Shown: positions 44,142-52,346 of the stretch, in pieces
How the letters are laid out: each line of letters begins with the position of its first letter
Position numbering within the stretch: position 1 is the first letter of the stretch
Assembly (NCBI GenBank): GCA_023664085.1
Contig: JAMPGE010000010.1
Coordinates: 1-55,522 of the forward strand
Reading direction: 5' to 3'
Source of the DNA: Muribaculum sp.
GTDB lineage: Bacteria > Bacteroidota > Bacteroidia > Bacteroidales > Muribaculaceae
DNA: 55,522 bases
The notes under the pieces: model-generated
The model's database searches: none
Told to the model about the DNA's origin: nothing
Seen by the model: only the letters and a program-made list of their open reading frames with translations
Made by a program: the position numbers and the translations under genes

Positions 44142-45710
44142 CTACAGGGAACGAAATTTTGAAATCACGGCATCCATGCAGCGTCTTCCATCTATAGCGG
44201 CTGAGACTATTCCTCCGGCAAATCCGGCACCTTCGCCACACGGGTAAAGGTTTTTTATCTCTGGATGTTCAAGTGTCTGCTTGTCGCGAGGTATTCTCAC
44301 CGGACTTGACGTACGCGATTCCAGTCCAATAAGCACCGCATCGTTGGTGAGGAATCCGCGACACATCTTTCCGAAATTGCAAAATCCTTTTTTGAGCCTT
44401 TTTGCAATAAACGGGGGAAGCAATTGGTCCATGCGAGAGGAATGAATCCCCGGCACGTAGGATGTGGCGGGAAGCGTGGAAGACTTGATGCCCAAAGTGA
44501 AATCTTTCATTCGTTGGGCTGGCGCTGATAAAGAATTGCCGGCTTCTTCATAAAATTTACGCTCCAGATCTTCCTGAAGATGCAAGAGTTGAAGTTCTCC
44601 GTATTTCTCATATTCGGGGAAGTCACCGGGTCTTATTTCAACCACCATTCCTGAATTGGCCCATCTCCCGGCTCTGGAAGAGGCTGACATGCCGTTGACC
44701 ACCAGTTCATCGGGACCGCTCGCGGCAGGAACTATCACCCCGCCCGGACACATGCAGAAACTGTATACACCGCGTCCGTCGGCTTGAGTGACAAAGCTGT
44801 ATTCAGCTGCCGGGAGATATGCTCCTCTGCCCTGTGGATTGTGATACTGCAGTTTGTCGATGGTACGCTGATTGTGTTCGAGTCTCACTCCCATTGCTAT
44901 TCCTTTGGCTTCAATGTCGATATTCTGACTTTTGAGCATTCGGTAGACGTCGCGCGCGGAATGCCCTGTGGCCAGGATTACCGGGCCGAAATATGAATTT
45001 CCATCTGAAGTTTTCACTCCTTTGGCCTCACCGTCTTCCAAAATAATACCGGATACACATGAATTGAAATGCACCTCCCCTCCGTTAGTGATGATAGTCT
45101 CCCGGATGGATTTCACCACGTGGGGGAGTTTGTCGCTACCGATATGGGCATGGGCATCAATGAGTATGTCTTCGGATGCGCCATGCTGGTGCAATAGTTG
45201 GAGAATATCATCCACATTACCGCGCTTTTTGCTGCGTGTAAAGAGTTTGCCATCCGAGAAAGTGCCGGCGCCACCTTCTCCGAAACAATAGTTGGAGTTT
45301 GGATCTACCTTCCCATTGCGATTGAGTGCGGCAAGATCAAGTCTTCGGCTATCCACGTCTTTGCCCCGTTCGAGCACTATTGGACGCAGCCCCGCCTCCA
45401 GTGCTCGAAGAGCTGCAAACAATCCGGCCGGACCGGCTCCCACAATCACCACAGATGGAGCGTCCTCACCTACGGGTTCAAACAGGACCGGCTTGATGAG
45501 CGGCTTTACCGTACTGTCCTTTCCGGTGGCCACCCGTAAGGTTACATTGAGCATTACCGGAAGCTTACGTGCGTCGACTGATCTTTTTATGATTTTATAA
45601 TCATTGATTTCATTGGCTTTCATTCCGAGTACATTGGCGATAATGCGGCGCATTGTTGCCGGGTACGGAGCGTCTTCGGGATATATTCTTAGTTGTAAAT
45701 CCTGTAGCAT
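44142..45710 (-). CDS. FAD/NAD(P)-dependent oxidoreductase (HI0933/uncharacterised flavoprotein type)
   Basis: The protein has 522 residues from ATG 45710. Residues 1-75 are an extra N-terminal domain, followed by a dinucleotide-binding Rossmann motif VVIVGAGPAGLFAALRALEAG (about 87-107) and ERGKDVDSRR. Then come GEGGAGTFSDGKLFTRS, the FAD-binding ILATGHSARDVYRML and the C-terminal YPCGEGAGFAGGIVSAAIDGRR. The pattern matches the conserved family annotated only as FAD-dependent dehydrogenase; the substrate is unknown. It starts divergently from the HAD gene with overlapping promoter regions (45777-45843). Confidence 0.88.
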   Translation of the reverse strand: MLQDLQLRIYPEDAPYPATMRRIIANVLGMKANEINDYKIIKRSVDARKLPVMLNVTLRVATGKDSTVKPLIKPVLFEPVGEDAPSVVIVGAGPAGLFAALRALEAGLRPIVLERGKDVDSRRLDLAALNRNGKVDPNSNYCFGEGGAGTFSDGKLFTRSKKRGNVDDILQLLHQHGASEDILIDAHAHIGSDKLPHVVKSIRETIITNGGEVHFNSCVSGIILEDGEAKGVKTSDGNSYFGPVILATGHSARDVYRMLKSQNIDIEAKGIAMGVRLEHNQRTIDKLQYHNPQGRGAYLPAAEYSFVTQADGRGVYSFCMCPGGVIVPAASGPDELVVNGMSASSRAGRWANSGMVVEIRPGDFPEYEKYGELQLLHLQEDLERKFYEEAGNSLSAPAQRMKDFTLGIKSSTLPATSYVPGIHSSRMDQLLPPFIAKRLKKGFCNFGKMCRGFLTNDAVLIGLESRTSSPVRIPRDKQTLEHPEIKNLYPCGEGAGFAGGIVSAAIDGRRCMDAVISKFRSL

Positions 45711-45776
45711 AACGATAGAATGGCAAAACCGACATACCGCGATGCAGAGCTTCGGTTTCGACTCATAAATTTTTAA

Positions 45777-45784
45777 CAAATTTA
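45777..45784 (-). promoter_or_regulatory. -7 box for the flavoprotein/tsaB pair
   Basis: The minus strand reads TAAATTTG. The -33 is unclear. Confidence 0.35.
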
Positions 45785-45811
45785 CAAAAAAATTGCTTAT
45801 GAAGCCAACGA

Positions 45812-45843
45812 TTTGCCCGGAAGTGATGTTTTTTGTAATTTTG
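45812..45843 (+). promoter_or_regulatory. Promoter for the HAD-rarA pair
   Basis: TTTG (45812-45815), 20 nt, TAATTTTG (45836-45843) match the consensus. It supports the ATG at 45867 rather than the one at 45813, which lies inside the promoter. Confidence 0.78.
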
Positions 45844-45866
45844 TGTCTGATGCAAACTTGTATGTT

Positions 45867-46514
45867 ATGACTGATAAAGTAGCTTTTCTTTTTGATCTTG
45901 ACGGTGTACTCGTGGACAGCGAGAGCGAATATACCCGTATCTGGCAACATATCGACAATATATATCCTACAGGAGTGGAAGACTTTACCAAAAAGATTAA
46001 AGGTACTACCCTGCCCCATATCCTTGACCGTTATTATCCCGACATGGATGTGAGGGCAAAGGTGGAACAACTTCTCTATGAGCAGGAGAAAAAGATGGTC
46101 TACAGATACTGCGACGGTGCAAAGCAATTGCTTGATGTATTGCATGAAAAAGGCATACCGATAGCTTTGGTCACAAGCAGTAACGACCATAAGATGCAGC
46201 ATCTTTATCATGACATACCTGAATTCAGAAGCTATTTCGATACGGTGATTGACGACCATTGCGTCACTAAATCCAAGCCAGATCCACAAGGGTATCTTTT
46301 AGCGGCAAACCGTCTGAATATCAATATATATAACTGTGCTGTAGTGGAGGATTCACTGCAGGGTGTGAAGGCCGGAAGAAGTTCCGGGGCATACGTGATT
46401 GGAGACATTGGCACTCTTTCCGGTGATGTGCTCAAGCCATATTGCGATCTTCTGGTCAACAATCTCAGAGAAATAAATGTTGATAATCTGATAGAGCTAC
46501 TCCAGAATCGATGA
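45867..46514 (+). CDS. HAD-superfamily phosphatase, beta-phosphoglucomutase-like
   Basis: The protein has 215 residues from ATG 45867. Motif I FDLDGVLVDSE (Asp10, Asp12), motif II TSSN, motif III Lys in KSKPDP and motif IV VVEDSLQGVKAG are all intact. The helical cap after motif I and the VDSESEYTRIW sequence place it in subfamily IA with beta-phosphoglucomutase and sugar phosphatases. The substrate is likely a sugar phosphate but not determined. The stop overlaps the rarA start by ATGA. Confidence 0.9.
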   Translation: MTDKVAFLFDLDGVLVDSESEYTRIWQHIDNIYPTGVEDFTKKIKGTTLPHILDRYYPDMDVRAKVEQLLYEQEKKMVYRYCDGAKQLLDVLHEKGIPIALVTSSNDHKMQHLYHDIPEFRSYFDTVIDDHCVTKSKPDPQGYLLAANRLNINIYNCAVVEDSLQGVKAGRSSGAYVIGDIGTLSGDVLKPYCDLLVNNLREINVDNLIELLQNR

Positions 46515-47806
46515 ATAGAAATATACCGTTGGCTGAAAGAATGCGACCCTCCACTCTGGAGGGATATATCGGACAGGAACATCTTGTCGGACCGAATGGT
46601 GTGATTCGTCGTATGATTGAAAGCGGACGGGTAAATTCATTTATTTTATGGGGCCCTCCGGGAGTAGGTAAAACCACACTAGCCGGAATTGTGGCAAAAA
46701 GCATTGAGGCTCCTTTCTTCACGCTGAGTGCCGTCACCAGTGGTGTGAAAGACGTAAGAGACATAATAGACCGGTGCCGAAAGGAATCACAGAGTGTCTT
46801 TGCCAAGACTCGTCCGATTCTCTTTATTGATGAGATCCACCGCTTCAATAAATCGCAGCAGGACTCCCTTTTGGGAGCGGTGGAGCAGGGCGTGCTTACA
46901 TTGATAGGGGCTACCACCGAAAATCCCAGTTTCGAAGTGATCCGTCCTCTCTTGTCGCGTTCGCAGGTCTACACATTGCAACCGCTCGATGCTTCCGGAC
47001 TCGAACGGCTGATGCATCGTGCCATCGAAGAAGATCCGATTCTCAAAGAGCGCCACTTTGATATTCAGGAGACCACAGCACTTTTCCGTTACGCAGGAGG
47101 AGACGCGCGCAAATTGCTGAATATTATTGATTTGGTGGAGCAGTCTACGCCCGATGGAAACTCCGTGGTGATAAATGACGAGAATGTGATAAACTCGCTT
47201 CAGGAGAATCCCGCGGCATATGATCGCAATGGCGAGATGCACTACGATATAATTTCAGCCTTTATCAAATCCATACGCGGTTCGGATCCTGACGCTGCCC
47301 TTTATTGGCTTGCAAGGATGGTGGCGGGCGGCGAAGACCCTGCTTTCATAGCACGCAGGCTTGTGATTCTGGCCAGTGAGGATATTGGCCTTGCCAATCC
47401 CAATGCGTTGCTTCTTGCTAATGCCACCTTTGATGCATTGCAGAAGATCGGATGGCCCGAAGGGCGTATAGTGCTTGCCGAATGCGCCGTATATCTTGCC
47501 ACTTCCGCCAAAAGCAACTCCTCTTATATGGGTATTGCAAACGCATTGGAAGAAGTGGCAAAGACGGGGAATCTGCCGGTGCCACTGCATCTGCGCAACG
47601 CTCCTACCAAACTTATGAAAGAATTGGGATATCATGATGGGTACAAATACGCTCACGATTACGAGAATCACTATGTAGCCCAGCAATATCTACCCGACGG
47701 AGTGTCGAATTCTCAATATTGGAGGCCTCAGGAAAATCCCGCTGAAATAAAAATGCAGCAGACTCTTGCTGCAATGAAGGGAACCCGAGGACAGTCGGAT
47801 GTCTAA
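46511..47806 (+). CDS. rarA: Replication-associated recombination ATPase RarA (MgsA)
   Basis: The 431-residue AAA+ protein opens LAERMRPSTLEGYIGQEHLVG. It has Walker A GPPGVGKT (48-55), Walker B ILFIDEIHRF, sensor 1 GATTENPSFE and the C-terminal tetramerisation/lid region (KSIRGSDPDAALYWLARMVAGGEDPAFIARRLVILASEDIGLANPNAL). The sequence is that of bacterial RarA/MgsA and eukaryotic WRNIP1, which act at stalled replication forks. It is translationally coupled to the HAD phosphatase. It ends at a bidirectional hairpin. Confidence 0.95.
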   Translation: MNRNIPLAERMRPSTLEGYIGQEHLVGPNGVIRRMIESGRVNSFILWGPPGVGKTTLAGIVAKSIEAPFFTLSAVTSGVKDVRDIIDRCRKESQSVFAKTRPILFIDEIHRFNKSQQDSLLGAVEQGVLTLIGATTENPSFEVIRPLLSRSQVYTLQPLDASGLERLMHRAIEEDPILKERHFDIQETTALFRYAGGDARKLLNIIDLVEQSTPDGNSVVINDENVINSLQENPAAYDRNGEMHYDIISAFIKSIRGSDPDAALYWLARMVAGGEDPAFIARRLVILASEDIGLANPNALLLANATFDALQKIGWPEGRIVLAECAVYLATSAKSNSSYMGIANALEEVAKTGNLPVPLHLRNAPTKLMKELGYHDGYKYAHDYENHYVAQQYLPDGVSNSQYWRPQENPAEIKMQQTLAAMKGTRGQSDV

Positions 47807-47860
47807 AAGTTGCAAAATATCCTAATAAACTTGAGGTATAAACTTATAAACACATAAGCC

Positions 47861-47889
47861 GTTAAATTTCGGTTTTTCCGAAATTTAAC
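47861..47889. terminator. Bidirectional terminator between rarA and folE
   Basis: GTTAAATTTCGG (47861-47872), loop TTTTT, CCGAAATTTAAC (47878-47889): a perfect 12-bp stem that ends immediately before the folE stop codon on the minus strand. Confidence 0.75.
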
Positions 47890-48471
47890 TTAACTTATGA
47901 GGCGCATGAATTCTTCCCGAAGGGAAGGGTCAATATCGAATTTGCCTGAATAGTCTATGGTTACAGTATCGGAGTCTTGTTTTTCCACACCTCTCATCTT
48001 CATGCAAAGATGTTGGGCTTTACACATTACGATCACTCCTTCATTGGGCAGAGCCTCGGATAGTAAAGAGCACACTTCCTGAGTGAGGCGTTCCTGCACC
48101 TGAAGCCTGCGTGCAAAGCAATCCACTACACGTGCAAGTTTGGAAAGACCGATCATTTTGCCCTTGGGAATATATCCCACGGATACTTTCCCGAAGAAAG
48201 GAAGGATATGGTGCTCGCACATGCTGTAGAATTCTATATCCTTAACGATTACCATACGCGATCCCTCATGTTGGAAAATCGCTTTACGTGCTATTTCCTT
48301 GGGGTCGAGTCTATAACCTACCGTAATATCAATTAAGGCTTTGGCTGCTCTCATCGGAGTCTTCTTCAGACCTTCCCTTTCGGGGTCTTCGCCGATTAGG
48401 CGTAAAATCTCTTCATAATGGGAAGCTATTTTTCTGGTGAGTTCCTCTTCATGAAGTTCTTTGCGTGACAT
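47890..48471 (-). CDS. folE: GTP cyclohydrolase I
   Basis: The 193-residue type IA enzyme has zinc ligands Cys85, His88 (MCEHHILPFFGK) and Cys156 (QHLCMKMRGV), as well as GYIPKGKMIGLSKLARVVDCFARR and QVQERLTQEV, all diagnostic. It makes 7,8-dihydroneopterin triphosphate from GTP for folate and, in many bacteria, queuosine. It follows the SPOR-domain gene after 58 nt with a GGGTAAG/CTTACCC hairpin in the gap (48499-48528). No other folate gene is adjacent. Confidence 0.96.
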   Translation of the reverse strand: MSRKELHEEELTRKIASHYEEILRLIGEDPEREGLKKTPMRAAKALIDITVGYRLDPKEIARKAIFQHEGSRMVIVKDIEFYSMCEHHILPFFGKVSVGYIPKGKMIGLSKLARVVDCFARRLQVQERLTQEVCSLLSEALPNEGVIVMCKAQHLCMKMRGVEKQDSDTVTIDYSGKFDIDPSLREEFMRLIS

Positions 48472-48498
48472 GTCTAAATAATTTATAGTCTCACAGAT

Positions 48499-48528
48499 GG
48501 GTAAGTATTGGAAAAAGCACTCTTACCC
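48499..48528 (-). terminator. Hairpin between the SPOR gene and folE
   Basis: A perfect 7-bp stem GGGTAAG/CTTACCC with a 16-nt loop directly follows the SPOR-gene stop. There is no U-tract, so it may attenuate or process rather than end the transcript. Confidence 0.35.
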
Positions 48529-48529
48529 T

Positions 48530-49087
48530 TTATCGTAAAATAATCACTTGGCTTTTCACCACTCTCATTTCTCCGGCAAACGCCGGGAAGGCGCGTTTGA
48601 GTTCCTGCATGGCTGCGGTAGCTTCGCTTTGAGTGCGGAAGTTACCTATTCTTGTGTACCAACTCGGAGAAGATGAGAAGGTATAAATCTGTCCTCTATA
48701 TTTCGGAAACTTGGCGGCGATAGCATTACCCCGAGCTTTTGCTCTGGCCTGAAGTGTGCCTTGGTTATGGCTGTCGTTAAACACTTGAATCCGGAAACCG
48801 TTCATTTTCCCGGTCCTGACTTTGGTGGGTTGGGATGTATGCTGTGTTGCCTTTTTGGGAGCTGAAGGAGTCTGAAAAATTCGATCCGCTATGTTTTCAG
48901 GTATATCGAAAGTCACGTTGCCTTCCGATTCTTCTTCAATGCGCTGAAGCATCTGGGGCGTAGTAGCCGTAGATTCAGAGGAATTAACGGTTTGACCGAA
49001 TAGGCAAACCGGAGCAGCCAGCCATGTCAAAAGACATATGACCAGAAGTTTGGCCAATTGAGTATGTGAAGTAAGAGAATGTTTCAT
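48530..49087 (-). CDS. Secreted SPOR-domain protein
   Basis: The 185-residue protein has a signal peptide at about 1-31 (VCLFGQT), then a Ser/Thr/Pro-rich linker and a C-terminal SPOR domain (about 105-185: NGFRIQVFNDSHNQGTLQARAKARGNAIAAKFPKYRGQIYTFSSSPSWYTRIGNFRTQSEATAAMQELKRAFPAF). SPOR domains bind denuded glycan strands at division septa. It is probably a periplasmic septal peptidoglycan-binding protein. It is between tpiA and folE on the same strand, with a motif copy in the upstream gap. Confidence 0.9.
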   Translation of the reverse strand: MKHSLTSHTQLAKLLVICLLTWLAAPVCLFGQTVNSSESTATTPQMLQRIEEESEGNVTFDIPENIADRIFQTPSAPKKATQHTSQPTKVRTGKMNGFRIQVFNDSHNQGTLQARAKARGNAIAAKFPKYRGQIYTFSSSPSWYTRIGNFRTQSEATAAMQELKRAFPAFAGEMRVVKSQVIILR

Positions 49088-49113
49088 TCCTGAAAGGTTT
49101 ACGGGAAGTGACT

Positions 49114-49136
49114 ATTATGAGACGGGCTCTATAAGA
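49114..49136 (+). repeat. Dispersed intergenic motif, copy
   Basis: ATTATGAGACGGGCTCTATA lies in the gap between tpiA and the SPOR gene, 27 nt upstream of the latter's start. Confidence 0.55.
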
Positions 49137-49191
49137 TAATGATTCCCGGAGAGACGAGAATACTCTCCGGGATATGGGGAGGATCTATTGA

Positions 49192-49947
49192 TTAGTCGAA
49201 AGCCTCGATTATTCCCATGAATGAATCAGCTTTGAGGGCAGCGCCACCGATAAGACCACCGTCTACGTCGGGCTTGGAGAAAAGTTCCTTGGCGTTGGAT
49301 GGTTTGCAGCTGCCGCCATAGAGAATGGAACAGTTGTCGGCCACTTCTTTGCCATACTTGTCTTCAATGACTTTGCGGATATTGGCGTGCATATCCTGAG
49401 CCTGTTCGGCAGTAGCGGTTTTGCCCGTGCCGATAGCCCACACGGGTTCGTAAGCCACAACGATTTTGGCGAAATCTTCAGCTGAAAGATCAAAGAGCGC
49501 CTCCACCTGAGCCTTTACCACCTCGTTGTACGTGCCGTTTTCGCGCTCTTCGAGCACTTCTCCCACACAGAAAATGGGCTTAAGATTATTGGCGAGTGCC
49601 ATACGGGTCTTGGCCAGAAGCTGCTCGTTGGTCTCCCCGAAATATTGACGGCGTTCGCTATGGCCGAGTATTACGTGAGTGGCACCTGTGGATTTCACCA
49701 TGGCTGCACTCACTTCTCCGGTGTATGCACCCTTGTCGTGTTCGGAGCAGTTTTCGGCTCCCAGTCCGATGATGGCCGGGTCGATTACTGCATTGACGGA
49801 AGTGAGATGGGTGAACGGTACGCATATCACAACGTCGCAATTCACTTTTTTGTCTTTGAGTGCTTCGTTGATGTCATTAGCGAGTTCCACTCCTTCATCA
49901 AGAGTGGTGTTCATTTTCCAATTGCCTGCAACAATATTCTTTCTCAT
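49192..49947 (-). CDS. tpiA: Triosephosphate isomerase
   Basis: The 251-residue TIM barrel has the active-site residues Asn9/Lys11 (GNWKMN), His96 (ILGHSERR) and Glu167 ([13 protein letters not shown]), and phosphate-binding GGSCKPSNA and GGLIGGAAL. It interconverts dihydroxyacetone phosphate and glyceraldehyde 3-phosphate in glycolysis. It has its own strong promoter about 120 nt upstream and starts the group tpiA-SPOR-folE. Confidence 0.98.
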   Translation of the reverse strand: MRKNIVAGNWKMNTTLDEGVELANDINEALKDKKVNCDVVICVPFTHLTSVNAVIDPAIIGLGAENCSEHDKGAYTGEVSAAMVKSTGATHVILGHSERRQYFGETNEQLLAKTRMALANNLKPIFCVGEVLEERENGTYNEVVKAQVEALFDLSAEDFAKIVVAYEPVWAIGTGKTATAEQAQDMHANIRKVIEDKYGKEVADNCSILYGGSCKPSNAKELFSKPDVDGGLIGGAALKADSFMGIIEAFD

Positions 49948-50067
49948 TGTATCTTAAGATTTTAATGAAAAAATATACCATAGCCATCCTCTTGTTTACA
50001 CGATTAATCCACAGTAAAAGTGCGGAAAAGGGGGGGCAATAATAAATTCTTTCCTGTTAGTAAGAAG

Positions 50068-50098
50068 CAAAATTACAAATTATAATCCAAACCGCAAA
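50068..50098 (-). promoter_or_regulatory. Promoter of tpiA
   Basis: On the minus strand TTTG (50095-50098), 19 nt, TAATTTTG (50068-50075). Confidence 0.75.
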
Positions 50099-50167
50099 GT
50101 TTTGGACCTGCTCTTCCCAAATTTTATACATGTGTTTTAACATATTTTAGTTGAATATGGCAAGGGA

Positions 50168-50199
50168 TTTGTTTTTTATTTTAATTATAACTAATTTTG
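50168..50199 (+). promoter_or_regulatory. Promoter of uvrB
   Basis: TTTG (50168-50171), 20 nt, TAATTTTG (50192-50199). Transcription starts near 50206, downstream of an in-frame upstream start at 50197, so the ATG at 50254 is the real start. Confidence 0.8.
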
Positions 50200-50253
50200 A
50201 AAGTTGAGGGTGCAGGAATCTGTTTGTTTTCTCCCCCGTTTTGTCTTGACTCT

Positions 50254-52344
50254 ATGAAATTTAATCTTACCTCAGAATATTTTCCCACCGGTGATCAGCC
50301 GGAAGCAATCGCCGAGCTTGCTCAGGGGGTGGAAAGCGGACAGCCGTATCAGACACTTTTGGGAGTGACCGGATCGGGAAAAACTTTTACGATGGCCAAC
50401 GTGATTCAGAAAGTACAACGCCCCACGCTGATTCTTTCCCACAACAAGACGTTGGCCGCACAGTTGTATTCGGAGTTTAAAAATTTTTTCCCCGATAATT
50501 CCGTGCAGTATTTCGTGAGTTATTATGACTATTATCAGCCTGAGGCTTATATCCCCGGGTCGGATAAGTATATCGAAAAGGATCTTGCCATCAATGACCA
50601 GATAGAGAAACTTCGACTTGCCACTACTGCAGCCCTGCTATCCGGACGCAGAGACGTGATAGTGGTGTCGTCGGTGAGCTGTATATACGGTATGGGCAAT
50701 CCCGAGGATTTCTCCCAGAGCGTGGTTCGTATTCAGGTGGGCCAGCGGGTCTCGCGCAACGCTTTTCTCCGCGACCTCGTAAATTCCCTTTATTCCCGCA
50801 CTGAGACCGACCTTAATTTCGGACAGTTCAAGGTGAAGGGAGACACGGTGGATATTAAACTTTCTTTTGAAGATATCCAGCTCCGCGTGATCTTCTGGGG
50901 CGACGAGATTGAGAAGATCCAGACAATAGATCCACAGACCGGACTTGTGATAACCAGCCTGGACGGTTTTAATATTTATCCGGCCAATATTTTTGTTACC
51001 ACTCCCCAGCGCACGGCTTCAGCCATCGATCAGATTTCGCTTGATTTAGGCGCGCAATGTGAATTTTTCTCCAAAGAAGGACGCTTGCTTGAGTCGCAAA
51101 GACTGCGCGAAAGAGTGACCTATGATCTGGAGATGATCAAAGAATTGGGCCATTGCAGTGGTATTGAAAATTATTCGAGGTATTTCGACGGACGCGAACC
51201 CGGTGCCCGCCCTTTCTGTCTGCTGGATTATTTCCCGAAAGATTTCCTTACCATCATTGATGAAAGCCATGTCACTCTTCCCCAGATTCGCGGTATGTAT
51301 GGCGGTGACCTTTCCCGCAAAATGAATCTTGTGGAATACGGTTTCCGCCTTCCTGCTGCGCTCGACAACAGACCGTTGAAATTCGATGAGTTTGAAAGAC
51401 TCACTCCGCAGGTGATATATGTCTCGGCCACGCCGGGTGATTACGAACTCCAGAAAAGCGAAGGCATATTCACTGAGCAGATAATCCGGCCCACCGGTCT
51501 GCTGGATCCTGAGATAGAGGTGCGTCCGTCGATGAATCAGATAGACGACCTGATGGAAGAGATTAGGATGCGTACCGAAGCCGATGAACGGGTATTGGTG
51601 ACCACACTCACCAAACGTATGGCAGAGGAGCTCAATGATCATTTCCTGAAATGGGGACTCCGCTGTGCATACATTCACAGCGATGTCGACACATTGGAGC
51701 GTATCCGCATTCTCGAGGATCTTCGCGAAGGTCTTTACGACGTATTGATCGGCGTGAACCTGCTTAGAGAGGGACTTGATTTGCCGCAGGTGAGTCTTGT
51801 GGCCATTCTCGATGCCGACAAAGAGGGATTTCTTCGAAACCACAGGTCATTGACCCAGACGGCCGGACGCGCCGCACGCAATGTCAACGGCAAGGTGATA
51901 ATGTATGCCGACAAAGTGACGGAATCCATGCAGCGTACCATTGATGAGACCGAACGCCGACGTGAGAAGCAGAAGAAATACAATGAGGCTCACGGCATCA
52001 TCCCCACTCCTATCGTGAAGAAGCCGAAGAATGATCTTGTAGACCATTGCGACACGGATGCTCCCCAGAAGGAATCCCAGCGTCCGCAGCGGTTGGCGCC
52101 TTCTTCACGTGCATCGCATTCTGCGCCTGCAACTCATGCCCCGCGACCCTATATCGAAGAAGAGCGGAAAGTCAGTGTGGCTGCAGATCCCGCATATGAG
52201 ATGATGACTCCTCAGCAGCTTGAGTCAGCCATCGAAAAACTGCGGAGAGATATGGTGGAAGCCGCAAAACGCACCGACTTTATCCAGGCCGCTCAGTATC
52301 GTGACGAGATGCTTGCCCTTCAAGAACTTCAAGCCAATAAATAA
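50254..52344 (+). CDS. uvrB: Excinuclease ABC subunit B
   Basis: The 696-residue protein opens FNLTSEYFPTGDQPEAI. Walker A is GVTGSGKT (37-44), and the beta-hairpin region SYYDYYQPEAYIPGSDKYIEKD inserts into damaged DNA. Motif II DESHVTLPQ, motif V GVNLLREGLDLPQVSLVAILDADKEGFLR and motif VI QTAGRAARN follow. The C-terminus has the UVR helix-turn-helix that binds UvrC. Before that lies an extra Pro/Ser/Ala-rich linker of about 50 residues, making it a little longer than the usual 670. It loads at lesions with UvrA and recruits UvrC. It is 2 nt from the YgiQ gene. Confidence 0.97.
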   Translation: MKFNLTSEYFPTGDQPEAIAELAQGVESGQPYQTLLGVTGSGKTFTMANVIQKVQRPTLILSHNKTLAAQLYSEFKNFFPDNSVQYFVSYYDYYQPEAYIPGSDKYIEKDLAINDQIEKLRLATTAALLSGRRDVIVVSSVSCIYGMGNPEDFSQSVVRIQVGQRVSRNAFLRDLVNSLYSRTETDLNFGQFKVKGDTVDIKLSFEDIQLRVIFWGDEIEKIQTIDPQTGLVITSLDGFNIYPANIFVTTPQRTASAIDQISLDLGAQCEFFSKEGRLLESQRLRERVTYDLEMIKELGHCSGIENYSRYFDGREPGARPFCLLDYFPKDFLTIIDESHVTLPQIRGMYGGDLSRKMNLVEYGFRLPAALDNRPLKFDEFERLTPQVIYVSATPGDYELQKSEGIFTEQIIRPTGLLDPEIEVRPSMNQIDDLMEEIRMRTEADERVLVTTLTKRMAEELNDHFLKWGLRCAYIHSDVDTLERIRILEDLREGLYDVLIGVNLLREGLDLPQVSLVAILDADKEGFLRNHRSLTQTAGRAARNVNGKVIMYADKVTESMQRTIDETERRREKQKKYNEAHGIIPTPIVKKPKNDLVDHCDTDAPQKESQRPQRLAPSSRASHSAPATHAPRPYIEEERKVSVAADPAYEMMTPQQLESAIEKLRRDMVEAAKRTDFIQAAQYRDEMLALQELQANK

Positions 52345-52346
52345 GG

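Noticed and set aside
51046..51843. 265-codon minus-strand frame inside uvrB
   Set aside because: Mirrors conserved uvrB codons; no independent promoter or ribosome-binding site.
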